Of a stretch of DNA of 64,000 bases, positions 7,581 to 15,922 are shown in pieces. Source of the stretch: Roseivirga sp. BDSF3-8 (GTDB lineage Bacteria > Bacteroidota > Bacteroidia > Cytophagales > Cyclobacteriaceae); the NCBI RefSeq assembly GCF_041449215.1, contig NZ_JBGNFV010000001.1, positions 3,365,001-3,429,000 on the forward strand, given 5' to 3'. The notes under the pieces are model-generated. The model was given only the letters and a program-made list of their open reading frames with translations, searched no databases and was not told the DNA's origin. Both the position numbers and the translations under genes were made by a program. Positions within the stretch are counted from its first letter, which is position 1. The number at the start of each line of letters is the position of its first letter.

Positions 7581-8216
7581 ATGAGCTTACGACTAGGAGA
7601 TACGGCCCCTGACTTTACGGCCGAGACGACTGAAGGTACGATCAACTTTCACGAATGGCTGGGAGATAGCTGGGGTATGCTTTTCAGCCACCCGGCAGAC
7701 TACACGCCGGTGTGTACGACTGAACTGGGACGCACGGCTAAGATGAAGGATGACTTTGCGAAAAAGAACGTTAAGGTGCTGGCGGTGAGCGTGGACGATC
7801 TGGAGTCGCACAAGGGCTGGATAAATGATATTAATGAAACGCAGGGCTGTACGGTGAACTTCCCCATTATTGCCGACGAGGATAAAAAGGTGGCGGGACT
7901 GTATGACATGATCCATCCAAATGCAGATAATAACCTGACGGTGCGGTCTGTATTTATTATAGGGCCGGATAAGAAAATAAAGCTGATGCTGACGTACCCT
8001 GCCTCTACCGGACGTAACTTTAATGAGCTGCTCCGTGTGATAGACTCGCTACAGCTTACGGCTAACTACAGCGTGGCGACTCCGGCGGACTGGAAAGATG
8101 GTGAGGACGTGGTGATTGCTCCGGCCATTGCTGACGAGGACATTCCGGAGAAATTTCCTAAAGGCCATAAAAAAATTAAGCCTTATTTAAGGACAACTCC
8201 CCAGCCAAATCGTTAG
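7581..8216 (+). CDS. 1-Cys peroxiredoxin (Prx6 type)
   Basis: A 211-residue cytoplasmic thiol peroxidase that reduces hydrogen peroxide or organic hydroperoxides. Seen: SHPADYTPVCTTEL with peroxidatic Cys45 in the Prx6-specific PVCTTE context, a second Cys at about residue 94 (TQGCTV) that is not in the usual resolving position, the conserved Arg in LTVRSVFIIGPDKKIKL, and the long C-terminal domain from about residue 165 that distinguishes Prx6 from AhpC. The length is normal for the family. Monocistronic, ended by a strong terminator at 8251-8285. High confidence. Confidence 0.93.
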   Translation: MSLRLGDTAPDFTAETTEGTINFHEWLGDSWGMLFSHPADYTPVCTTELGRTAKMKDDFAKKNVKVLAVSVDDLESHKGWINDINETQGCTVNFPIIADEDKKVAGLYDMIHPNADNNLTVRSVFIIGPDKKIKLMLTYPASTGRNFNELLRVIDSLQLTANYSVATPADWKDGEDVVIAPAIADEDIPEKFPKGHKKIKPYLRTTPQPNR

Positions 8217-8250
8217 GAAGGTAGAAACGTTGAATACACAGATGACCCGA

Positions 8251-8285
8251 TAGTGCCCGGCCTCGTGCCCGGCACTATTTTTTTT
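8251..8285 (+). terminator. terminator after peroxiredoxin
   Basis: TAGTGCC and GGCACTA arms with an inner CGG/CCG, followed by eight or more T; 35 bases after the stop. Confidence 0.88.
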
Positions 8286-8403
8286 GGCTTACTTATGCTG
8301 GCTGAATAACTAAAATGGCTGTCAATCGTCAGCCAGGGGCTCCTTTCTTTACTCTCAACTTATTTCATTACTAGCGGGCGCCGGAGGTGGTTACTCAAAA
8401 GAA

Positions 8404-8427
8404 ATGGCTACCCATATGGGTAGCCAT
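8404..8427 (-). terminator. perfect palindrome serving as terminator of a precursor gene
   Basis: A perfect 24-base palindrome built on ATGGCTACCCAT. On the minus strand it follows the stop at 8452 by 24 bases and is followed by a T-rich run (TTTCTTTTG). As DNA it could also bind a dimeric regulator. Confidence 0.65.
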
Positions 8428-8451
8428 TCTGTAGTTAATGGTATCTGCTGA

Positions 8452-8601
8452 CTAGCAAGGCTCAATATTGCTGCACACATAGGCGCCGAGTCCGGTGGGG
8501 CACTGGTTGGGTGCTGAGGCGTACCCACCTTTTATGTCTGCCTTGTTGGTGGTAAAGCTTTTCACTTTCAGTTTGCTGATGTTTAACTTTTCTTTTTTCA
8601 T
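8452..8601 (-). CDS. GG-leader precursor peptide, Cys-containing core
   Basis: A 49-residue peptide too short for many gene finders. Seen: leader MKKEKLNISKLKVKSFTT, then ADIKGG (GG at residues 25-26), and a 23-residue core starting YASAPNQCP with three Cys (CPTGLGAYVC..C). The leader KLxxxKLxVKSFTT and double Gly match the Bacteroidota TIGR04149-like/pinensin precursor class. Ser and Thr before Cys would allow (methyl)lanthionine rings if a LanB/LanC pair elsewhere acts on it. It is followed by its own terminator, and a sister precursor lies 310 bases upstream on the same strand. Start chosen for the canonical MKKEKL and the upstream TTTTTACCAACC context. Confidence 0.82.
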   Translation of the reverse strand: MKKEKLNISKLKVKSFTTNKADIKGGYASAPNQCPTGLGAYVCSNIEPC

Positions 8602-8912
8602 GGTTGGTAAAAATTTTGACAAAAAAAGATGAAGAAGGTATGTAAGCCTTCATGTATATAATGGTATAAAAGTCAGAAAATTGCGTGTGGTAACGTATTT
8701 AATCGATAAGGAAGCCGTGTTGCGGGGAGGTACTGGAAAGGGTCTTTATAAATTCTCTGGCGCCGAATAGTAATGGGGCTGGTGTTTTGTCATTTACTAC
8801 TATATACGCCGGGCCATTGTGGCGGTGCGGTAAGGGGCTTTGAATAGCTACATAAAATAAAAGGGAAGCTCCGGCACGGACTTCCCTTTTTTAATGATAA
8901 CAGGTGTACAGA
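8602..8912. other. spacer between two precursor genes
   Basis: These 310 bases hold the terminator of the upstream precursor (8861-8892) and AT-rich sequence that must contain the promoter of the 8452-8601 gene. I see no further gene. Confidence 0.5.
8861..8892 (-). terminator. bidirectional terminator between precursor genes
   Basis: AAGGGAAG and CTTCCCTT arms with inner TCCG/CGGA, A-rich on the left and T-run on the right, so it can work in both directions. It lies 20 bases after the stop of the precursor at 8913. Confidence 0.8.
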
Positions 8913-9089
8913 TTATACGGGGCCGGTGCCGCACACGGCGTAGTCTGTATTACAGCTATTGATGGTTTCGTATCCGGTGCCACATTGTTTGTAGTCGGTC
9001 TTGGCTCCGCCTGCCAAATGCTTTTGCTGGGATTGGGTGACAAAACTGCTAAGGGTGAGTGCGTTGAGGGATAATTTTTGCTTTTTCAT
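8913..9089 (-). CDS. GG-leader precursor peptide, second Cys-containing core
   Basis: A 58-residue peptide. Seen: leader MKKQKLSLNALTLSSFVTQ, GG at residues 27-28 in HLAGG, and a 30-residue core beginning AKTDYKQCGTGYETINSC with three Cys (35-37, 46, 53 region) and several Thr/Ser (QCGTG and VCGTGP repeat the CGTG tetrad). It belongs to the same Bacteroidota GG-leader class as 8452-8601, and lanthipeptide-type rings are possible. No maturase or transporter gene is nearby. The 5' end of the transcript may start within or next to the MITE-like element at 9137. Confidence 0.82.
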   Translation of the reverse strand: MKKQKLSLNALTLSSFVTQSQQKHLAGGAKTDYKQCGTGYETINSCNTDYAVCGTGPV

Positions 9090-9136
9090 AATTTTTATAA
9101 AATGGTTTTACTTAAAAATAGGTAATAAACGAGTCC

Positions 9137-9340
9137 AAAAAAAAGTGGCTGTCTCAAAAGTAGCAAGGCCTCTTTTTCTGCCAAACAATATTTTGAAAAT
9201 CACCTGAAACACTCTGCATAGCGAAGTACAACTTCGCGGAAGTGGCAACCACGGGGTACAACCCCGCGGTAGTTACGAGGAATGCAAAATTATATTTTGA
9301 ACAAAAAGAAAGAGTCTGCCTTTTGAGACAGCCTCTTTTT
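9137..9340. mobile_element. MITE-like element with GGCTGTCTCAAAAG inverted ends
   Basis: About 200 non-coding bases with terminal inverted repeats: GGCTGTCTCAAAAG at 9147-9160 and its exact complement at 9320-9333. Similarity continues inward (CTCTTTTTCTG and CTCTTTCTTTTTG; AATATTTTG and ATATAATTTTG). Flanking A- and T-runs extend it. Inside are two hairpins with the same GTACAAC centre (9221-9237 and 9252-9266). GAGGCTGTCTCAAAA ends are typical of Bacteroidota insertion sequences, so this is probably a non-autonomous derivative. There is no transposase. Confidence 0.7.
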
Positions 9341-9359
9341 ATGATGTGATGGTTGTGTA

Positions 9360-11585
9360 TCAGTTAAAAAGCTCAGGCAAGGTTTTGGTGTAGAGGTCGC
9401 GTGCCTGCTGGCTGTCCATATAGGTATGATCATCTACGATGAAGCTGCCCTCTGTCACTTTCCCTATAAGGCGATATGCGACGCCACTGGCTTTCATAGC
9501 GCTTTCGAATGCATCCTGCTTGCCGGGGCTTAGGGAAAGAACGGCACGGCTCTGGGATTCGCCAAAGAGGTAGGCGTCTTTTCGGATGTTGCCATCCGTA
9601 CGTACGCTAAAACCAAGGGCTGAAGGCATAGCGGATTCAGCCAGTGCGATAAACAGTCCGCCATCGGATACGTCATGGGCGGACTGTACGAGCTTTTGAG
9701 CAATCACTTTCTTCAGGCCCTGCTGTACATTGTATTCTACATCCAGATCAAAGGCGGGGGCGGGGCTCTTTTTCTCTCCGCGGAAGGAGTAGAGGTATTC
9801 GGAACTGGCGATATCTTCCTGTACAGGCCCTGCCAGGTAGATGAGGTCGCCTGCCTTGCGGAAGTTGAGGGTCATGCGGTTGCTTATGTCATCCAGCAGT
9901 CCGAGCATGCCAATGGTAGGGGTGGGGAATACGGGGCCTTCGTCTGAAGATTGATTGTAGAAGCTCACGTTTCCACCGGTAACGGGGGTCTCGAACTTCT
10001 CACAGCTCTTTATCATGCCTTTGATAGCTCCTACGAACTGCCAGTATACTTCGGGCACGTAGGGGTTTCCAAAGTTGAGGCAGTTGGTAACGGCTACGGC
10101 CTCACCACCTGAGCAGACGATGTTACGGGCTGCTTCGGCCACTGCGATGGCTGCACCTTGCTCAGGGTCAGCATTGACGTAGCGGCTGTTACAGTCTACG
10201 GTAATGCTCAGCGCCTTTTTGGTGTCCTTTATGCGTACTACAGGTGCGTCTGAGGGGCTGTTGGTGGTGGTATTGTCGGTACCTACCATAGAGTCGTACT
10301 GCTCGGCTACCCAGGCACGGCTGGCGATGTTAGGATGAGTGAGCAGGTGCTTCATTACTGCTTCTGTTTCTTTCTCGTCCTTCACATCCGATACCGAGCC
10401 GATGTTAAATTTCCTGTACTCGGCGTAGTAAGCAGGTTCTTTATATTCACGATGGTAAACGGGGGCACCGCCACCGAGTACGAGGGATTCGGCGGGCATT
10501 TCCGCTACGAGCTCATCTCCTTCGTAAAAGCGTAGCTCAGGGCCTTTGGTGACGACACCGATCTTTTCGCAGCGCAGGTCCCATTTTTCAAATATTGCCT
10601 TGACCTTATCTTCGGAGCCTTTTTCAGCGACGAGTAGCATGCGCTCCTGTGATTCGCTCAGCAGTAGCTCCCAGGGTAGCATGTGGTCCTGGCGGGTAGG
10701 CACCTTGTCCAGCCAGATATCCATGCCGTGGCCGCCTTTCTCGCTCATTTCTGAAGTGGAGCAGATGATGCCGGCGGCTCCCATGTCCTGCATGCCTACC
10801 ACGGCTCCGCTTTGTATCACCTCGAGGGTAGCTTCCAGCAGGAGCTTTTCCTGAAAGGGGTCTCCTACCTGCACGCTGGGGAGATCCTTTACACTATCCT
10901 CGGTAATGTCCTTAGAGGCAAAAGCGGCTCCGTGGATACCGTCTTTACCTGTGGCAGATCCGATGATGAAGACGGGGTTGCCTTCGCCGTAGGAAGTGGC
11001 ACTTACCGTTTCGCCTACCTTTACTATACCGGCAGAGAAGGCGTTGACCAGGGGGTTTACATTGTAGCATTCGTCAAAGAACAGCTCGCCGCCAACGGTA
11101 GGGATACCGAATGCATTGCCATAATCGCCGATACCCTTTACGACACCGCGTACGAGCCACTTGGTCTTATCCAGTTTGGGGTTGCCAAAACGGAGGGAGT
11201 TAAGCTGGGCAACGGGTCGGGCGCCCATGGTAAATATATCTCTGTTGATACCGCCTACGCCGGTGGCGGCACCCTGGTAGGGCTCTAATGCAGAGGGGTG
11301 GTTATGGCTTTCGATCTTGAAGCTACAGGCCAGGCCGTCACCGATGTCCACGAGGCCGGCATTTTCCTCACCGGCCTTGGCCAGCATGCGGGGACCGTCC
11401 TTGGGAAGTTTTTTCAGCCATACGATGCTGTTCTTATAACTACAGTGCTCGGACCACATGACAGCATAGGCGCTCAACTCGTTAAAGTTGGGGGTGCGGC
11501 CAAGTATCTCTTTTATTTTCTCGAACTCTTCGTCCAGCAGGCCAAGTTGGCGGGCCTGCTCCAGGGTAGTCGTTTGTTGCTCCAC
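9360..11585 (-). CDS. purL: phosphoribosylformylglycinamidine synthase subunit PurL
   Basis: A 741-residue enzyme of the small (Bacillus-type) class: it uses ATP and ammonia supplied by PurQ to convert FGAR to FGAM in purine synthesis. Seen: SEHCSYKNS near residue 45 (catalytic His and substrate loop), CSFKIESHNHPSALEPYQGAATGVGG, GMQDMGAAGI, and SAHDVSDGGL in the second AIRS-like half. The length and lack of an N-terminal PurS-like or C-terminal glutaminase domain mean separate PurS and PurQ are required; neither is in the window. Monocistronic; the gene after it on the same strand ends 75 bases upstream. Very confident. Confidence 0.96.
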   Translation of the reverse strand: MEQQTTTLEQARQLGLLDEEFEKIKEILGRTPNFNELSAYAVMWSEHCSYKNSIVWLKKLPKDGPRMLAKAGEENAGLVDIGDGLACSFKIESHNHPSALEPYQGAATGVGGINRDIFTMGARPVAQLNSLRFGNPKLDKTKWLVRGVVKGIGDYGNAFGIPTVGGELFFDECYNVNPLVNAFSAGIVKVGETVSATSYGEGNPVFIIGSATGKDGIHGAAFASKDITEDSVKDLPSVQVGDPFQEKLLLEATLEVIQSGAVVGMQDMGAAGIICSTSEMSEKGGHGMDIWLDKVPTRQDHMLPWELLLSESQERMLLVAEKGSEDKVKAIFEKWDLRCEKIGVVTKGPELRFYEGDELVAEMPAESLVLGGGAPVYHREYKEPAYYAEYRKFNIGSVSDVKDEKETEAVMKHLLTHPNIASRAWVAEQYDSMVGTDNTTTNSPSDAPVVRIKDTKKALSITVDCNSRYVNADPEQGAAIAVAEAARNIVCSGGEAVAVTNCLNFGNPYVPEVYWQFVGAIKGMIKSCEKFETPVTGGNVSFYNQSSDEGPVFPTPTIGMLGLLDDISNRMTLNFRKAGDLIYLAGPVQEDIASSEYLYSFRGEKKSPAPAFDLDVEYNVQQGLKKVIAQKLVQSAHDVSDGGLFIALAESAMPSALGFSVRTDGNIRKDAYLFGESQSRAVLSLSPGKQDAFESAMKASGVAYRLIGKVTEGSFIVDDHTYMDSQQARDLYTKTLPELFN

Positions 11586-11660
11586 GGTAAGTAGGGTTTT
11601 AGGTCTGCAAAATTAACAGAAAAAGCGAAGGTTGCAGAGGATTTGGCGATTCTGCTGTTT

Positions 11661-12503
11661 TTAGTTTTCTTTTTTCAGAAATTCCGCCACGTCGGCAATG
11701 AGTGTATTGTGTCCTGCTTCCAGTATATGCAGGTCATATTGCTTAAGGTGCTTCAGTAGCCGCTGCATATTTTTTTCTGTAATGATCTTATCATAGCGGC
11801 CCAGAAACATGCGCACCCGGATATTGTGCTTATTGATAAGTGCGGCGATACGGCGGGTATCAAACTGCAGCTCGCGGAAGACCATCCAGGCGTAGTACAC
11901 CTGCCGCCTTTTCCTGCGGGTATCCATCTGGTGGCTGGCAAAGCGTAATACTCCCTTATCGATAAGATTAAGCTTTCGCATGGCTTTGACTAGCTTATAG
12001 TAGGGGCCGGGGTTTACTATTAGCGATCGGAACATATCTCTGAACCACCCGGGGTAGGTGGCGAGGCTGTACCAGAAGCTGGTCTTTATGCCATCAGGGG
12101 CTATGAAAAGCACCTCGTTTATGCGGTGAGGGAATGAGGAGAGGGTGGCCAGGACAAACTTGCCTCCGAGGCTGAAGCCGGTAACGCCAAAGCGGTCTAT
12201 GTTATTCTGGCGGAGAAAGTGTGTGAGCAGTTCCTTCCAGAAAGCGGGGGTAAGTGGCGTGTCTCCATCATGCCAGAAGCTGCCTCCATGGTAAAAGAGG
12301 TCAAAGCTGTAGATGGTGTATTGCTCACTTACTGCCTGGGCAAATGGCTGAAAATAGTGGTACCCCTGGCCAAATCCATGAAATGCAAGCAGCACGTGAG
12401 GGCCCGATCCCATGACATCATAATGAAGGCGGGCGGGGCCATAGTCAAAAAAATTATGATTTGGTCTGTGGGTCATTGGCGATGGGTATGGTTGCGCCTG
12501 CAT
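11661..12503 (-). CDS. alpha/beta hydrolase
   Basis: A 280-residue hydrolase of the alpha/beta fold. Seen: oxyanion HGFGQG at residues 42-47, nucleophile elbow GFSLG with Ser111, probable acid Asp238 in GRYDKI and His265 in EAGHN, giving a full triad. A helical cap lies between. No signal peptide, so probably cytoplasmic. Substrate is not evident; such proteins are esterases, lipases or C-C hydrolases. It sits upstream of purL on the same strand but the 75-base gap gives no strong sign of an operon. Confidence 0.85.
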   Translation of the reverse strand: MQAQPYPSPMTHRPNHNFFDYGPARLHYDVMGSGPHVLLAFHGFGQGYHYFQPFAQAVSEQYTIYSFDLFYHGGSFWHDGDTPLTPAFWKELLTHFLRQNNIDRFGVTGFSLGGKFVLATLSSFPHRINEVLFIAPDGIKTSFWYSLATYPGWFRDMFRSLIVNPGPYYKLVKAMRKLNLIDKGVLRFASHQMDTRRKRRQVYYAWMVFRELQFDTRRIAALINKHNIRVRMFLGRYDKIITEKNMQRLLKHLKQYDLHILEAGHNTLIADVAEFLKKEN

Positions 12504-12642
12504 ATGAGGCGATGTAAAAATACAGATTATTTATCGTCATGCTGAATAAACTATGGTATGGCCTGTTGCCGCTCGTCACATTTAATCAAAAATTCATCCC
12601 TGAAACTCAACTCGCACGTAATTCTTCCGTTACTTCACTTTA

Positions 12643-12668
12643 GAAACTTTTAATGGATCGAAAGTTTC
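12643..12668 (+). promoter_or_regulatory. candidate TetR operator of the efflux operon
   Basis: Perfect inverted repeat GAAACTTT, 10-base spacer, AAAGTTTC, ending 34 bases before the TetR start at 12703. The position between the expected promoter and the gene is what negative autoregulation would use. Binding is inferred. Confidence 0.55.
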
Positions 12669-12702
12669 CGTAGGTTTGTGACCTCGTTTAGGAGAGATAG
12701 AT

Positions 12703-13317
12703 TTGGAAGTAAAAGACAAGATCATTCACACGGCCGAGGGGCTGTTTCTGCAGTATGGTATCCGTAGTGTGACTATGGATGATATAGCGAAGGAGCTGGG
12801 GATTAGTAAGAAAACGATCTACCAGTATTTTAATGATAAGGAGGAGGTGGTATGTGTAGTGACGCGGGACCACCTGAGCCTGGAGAAGGCTGAAATTGAA
12901 TCAGTGGTTTACGGTTCAGAAAATGCGATCGAGGTGATACAGGGGATATCCCGCTGTATGCGCCGGAATGTGCAAAACATGAACCCTTCTCTGCTATTTG
13001 ACCTAAAAAAATACCACCATAAGGCCTATAAGATCTATGAGGAGTGGAAGCAGAATGACCTGGTGCAACTCATAGAAAAGACACTGAAGCGAGGTATGGA
13101 AGAGGGCCTTTTTCGCGAAGACATAAACCCTTCGGTCTTAGCCATTGCCAGAATTGAGCAAACTCAGATGGGCATGGACCCCCAGGTATTTCCCCGCGGG
13201 GAGTTTGACCTGGTGGATGTACAGTATCAACTGTTCAACTTATTTATGCACGGTATTCTCTCGGATAAAGGCCGTGCAGTTTTATCTAAATATGAAAAAT
13301 TGTTTTTAGAGAAATGA
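12703..13317 (+). CDS. TetR family repressor of the RND efflux operon
   Basis: A 204-residue regulator. Seen: an N-terminal TetR helix-turn-helix (IHTAEGLFLQYGIRSVTMDD, then IAKELGISKKTIYQYFNDKE at about residues 28-47) and a helical ligand-binding C-terminal domain. A TTG start is used because AGGAGA lies about 10 bases upstream and no ATG fits. Its stop overlaps the start of the TolC gene by four bases, so it is first gene of a four-gene efflux operon and probably controls it. The ligand is unknown; homologous set-ups respond to toxic lipids, bile-like or drug molecules. Confidence 0.88.
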   Translation: MEVKDKIIHTAEGLFLQYGIRSVTMDDIAKELGISKKTIYQYFNDKEEVVCVVTRDHLSLEKAEIESVVYGSENAIEVIQGISRCMRRNVQNMNPSLLFDLKKYHHKAYKIYEEWKQNDLVQLIEKTLKRGMEEGLFREDINPSVLAIARIEQTQMGMDPQVFPRGEFDLVDVQYQLFNLFMHGILSDKGRAVLSKYEKLFLEK

Positions 13318-14696
13318 TGAAGCTCGCCAGAATTACGGCATTGTTCAGCTTATCGCTCCTCATTGCTATCGGCGCTTCTGCACAGGAAGCGAACACTACC
13401 CGGACGGCTTACTCACTGCAGGAAGCGGTGGACTATGCCCTGAATAATAATCAGCAGGTACAAAATGCCTTGCTGGAAGAGGATATTGCGAAAACGGAGG
13501 TGGGTGAGATCCGTGCTGCCGGCCTGCCCCAGGTTACTGTAGGGGTGGACATGAACTATAATTATGAACTGCGAAAGACCTTCGTAGATCCCAGTAATTT
13601 CCCTACAGGGGATACAGGTGGGGGCCAGGAGCCTCAGGAGGATCTGATCCTGGCCTTTGGTACCAAATATGACGGTACGGCTAATCTTACTGTAAACCAG
13701 TTGATCTTTGACGGATCATACTTTGTAGGGCTGAAGGCGGCAAGGACTTATCGGGAGCTATCGGCCAAGGAGAGGGTGAGGACGAAGATCCGCACGGCTG
13801 AACAGGTGACGAAGGCTTACTACGGGGTGCTGGTGTTTCGTGAAAGGCTGAAGCTGGTGGAGCAAAACTACCAGCGGCTGGATACCCTTTTGAGAGAGAC
13901 TACGGCATTATTTGAAAATGGCTTCGCGGAGAAGATCGATGTGGACAGGATACGGGTGCAGTATAATAATATACGTACTGAGCGTACGCGTACCCAACGC
14001 TTGTATGAAGTAAATAAGGACCTCCTTAAGTTTCAGATGGGCTACCCTGTAAGGCAACCTATAGAACTTACCAGCTCGCTGGAAGATGTATCCTTTGAAG
14101 AATCGCTGGACAGGTATGATGAATTTAACTACCAGCAGCGTATAGAATATAGCCAGTTGCAGACTAATAAGGATCTGGCCCAACTGGACCTTAAGAATAA
14201 TAAGGTGCAGTACCTGCCGAATCTTTCTGCGGTATTCTCCTACGGGTATAACACGGGAGCGGGTTCCTTCGATCAGATGTTTACGTGGGATCGTTGGCTG
14301 AACTACGGGGTAATGGGCCTGCGGCTCAATGTGCCGGTATTCGACGGCTTGCGTAAAAGCTACCGTATTCAGAAAAACCGTATCCAGATAGAGCAGATAG
14401 AAAATCAGCAGGAGCTAACCAGAAACAGCATAGACCTGGAGCTGGAGCGCTCTGCGACTGAGCTGCAAAATGCCCTGGATGTACTGGAAAACCAGGAGGA
14501 AAACCTGGAGCTGGCGGGTGAGGTATATCGTGTGGCAAAAATCAAATACCAGGAGGGGATAGGCTCTAACCTGGAGGTGGTGGAAGCCGAGACTGACCTC
14601 CGTACCGCTGAAGTAAATTACTATACCGCGATGTATGATGCCCTGATCGCTAAAGTAGACAGGCAGCTAGCCAGCGGAACCCTTTACCAAGAATAA
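13314..14696 (+). CDS. TolC family outer membrane efflux channel
   Basis: A 460-residue outer membrane factor. Seen: signal peptide cleaved near ASAQ (residues 20-24), followed by the Bacteroidota-typical YSLQEAVDYALNNNQQVQNALLEEDIAKTEV, and two long coiled-coil repeats (the second from about residue 255, QLQTNKDLAQLDLKNNKVQYLPNL) that form the periplasmic tunnel. It forms the outer-membrane exit of the pump with the adaptor and RND permease downstream. Start overlaps the regulator gene by four bases (ATGA). Confidence 0.92.
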   Translation: MMKLARITALFSLSLLIAIGASAQEANTTRTAYSLQEAVDYALNNNQQVQNALLEEDIAKTEVGEIRAAGLPQVTVGVDMNYNYELRKTFVDPSNFPTGDTGGGQEPQEDLILAFGTKYDGTANLTVNQLIFDGSYFVGLKAARTYRELSAKERVRTKIRTAEQVTKAYYGVLVFRERLKLVEQNYQRLDTLLRETTALFENGFAEKIDVDRIRVQYNNIRTERTRTQRLYEVNKDLLKFQMGYPVRQPIELTSSLEDVSFEESLDRYDEFNYQQRIEYSQLQTNKDLAQLDLKNNKVQYLPNLSAVFSYGYNTGAGSFDQMFTWDRWLNYGVMGLRLNVPVFDGLRKSYRIQKNRIQIEQIENQQELTRNSIDLELERSATELQNALDVLENQEENLELAGEVYRVAKIKYQEGIGSNLEVVEAETDLRTAEVNYYTAMYDALIAKVDRQLASGTLYQE

Positions 14697-14719
14697 TTAT
14701 CCTGATGCACGCAAGCGTT

Positions 14720-15898
14720 ATGAAAATAGTGATGAGAAACCTGACAATGCTTATCGCAGCCGGTGTGTTCCTTACCGGCGCCGTTTCCTGTAATGATGAC
14801 AGCCTGGAAAAGAAAAAGGCGAAACTGAAGGAGCTGAAAGCTGAGGCCAAAGAGCTGGACACTCAAATAGATTCTCTGACACTGGAGATATCTGCCATGG
14901 ACTCTACTTTTGGGCGAAATGATGCCAACATCGTGCAGGTGACTGTACTGGATATGCAACCTGATGATTTTGCCCACCGGATTGAAGTGCGCGGAGCGGT
15001 TGAATCACGCCGAAATGTGATGCTCAGCGCAGAGACCTCCGGGCGTATTCAGGATATTAATGTGCAGGAGGGTGCCAGGGTAAAAAAAGGCCAGGTACTG
15101 GTGGAATTGGATGCGAGTGTGATCCGGAATAACATAGGAGAGGTAAAGACTAATATGGAACTGGCTGAAACAGTGTATAAGCGCCAGAAGAACCTGTGGG
15201 ACCAGAAGATAGGTACGGAGATACAGTACCTTGAAGCTAAAAACCGGTTCGAATCTCTGAAAAGCCGCCTGAATACCCTGTACAGTCAGCTTGATATGGC
15301 TAACGTGAAGGCGCCCTTCAACGGGAGAATTGACGAAGTGCCTGCACGTCTGGGTGAAATGGTAGCACCGGGTATGCCTCTGGTACGTATCATAAGCCCC
15401 GGTGATATGTATATACAGGCCGATGTGTCTGAGCGCTATATTGGCCGGTTTGATGAGGGGGATACGGTGATAGTACGCTTTCCTGCTCTAAATAAAGAGA
15501 TCACCACTACTATCAGTAGTGTAAGTGGTGTGATCAACAGGGCCAACAGGACCTTCTCTGTAGAGGTGAAATTACCTAAGGTTGATTTTACTGTGAAGCC
15601 TAACCAGGTGGCGGTACTGAATATAACTGACTACACTGCAGACGATGTGCTGACTATCCCTACGAAACTTATCCAGAGAGATTCGGAAGGCGTGTATGTG
15701 TACCGCCTGAATAATAAGGAGGGCGATAAGGTGGCCGAAAAAGTGCACATAGAAACAGGAACGTCTTACGACGGGATGACCGAGGTAGTGTCAGGCCTGA
15801 ACAGCGGGGACTCTATCATTGATAAAGGGGCCCGTGAAGTAACAGACGGCATACAGGTAAAACTGGTTCAATCCGCTGGCGTAACTGCCGGAATGTAA
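14720..15898 (+). CDS. efflux RND transporter periplasmic adaptor subunit
   Basis: About 392 residues from the ATG at 14720 (an upstream ATG at 14705 is less likely). Seen: a lipoprotein signal with TGAVSC, a Glu/Lys-rich coiled coil at once after it, then the biotinyl-lipoyl-like halves around RIQDINVQEGARVKKGQVL and KAPFNGRIDEVPARLGEMV, and a beta-barrel domain. It is a membrane fusion protein (AcrA/MexA class) lipid-anchored in the inner membrane leaflet that couples the RND pump to TolC. Nine bases after the TolC stop and 24 before the permease start: a single transcript. Confidence 0.92.
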   Translation: MKIVMRNLTMLIAAGVFLTGAVSCNDDSLEKKKAKLKELKAEAKELDTQIDSLTLEISAMDSTFGRNDANIVQVTVLDMQPDDFAHRIEVRGAVESRRNVMLSAETSGRIQDINVQEGARVKKGQVLVELDASVIRNNIGEVKTNMELAETVYKRQKNLWDQKIGTEIQYLEAKNRFESLKSRLNTLYSQLDMANVKAPFNGRIDEVPARLGEMVAPGMPLVRIISPGDMYIQADVSERYIGRFDEGDTVIVRFPALNKEITTTISSVSGVINRANRTFSVEVKLPKVDFTVKPNQVAVLNITDYTADDVLTIPTKLIQRDSEGVYVYRLNNKEGDKVAEKVHIETGTSYDGMTEVVSGLNSGDSIIDKGAREVTDGIQVKLVQSAGVTAGM

Positions 15899-15922
15899 TT
15901 TGCATAACCGATACCGAAAAAT

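Noticed and set aside
8404-8427. Possible site-specific recombination site (perfect 24-base palindrome)
   Set aside because: Its position just after a small gene and the T-rich tract on that strand fit a terminator better, and no recombinase is near.
9675-11594. Several plus-strand frames of 65-158 residues
   Set aside because: They are antisense shadows of purL and lack any independent support.
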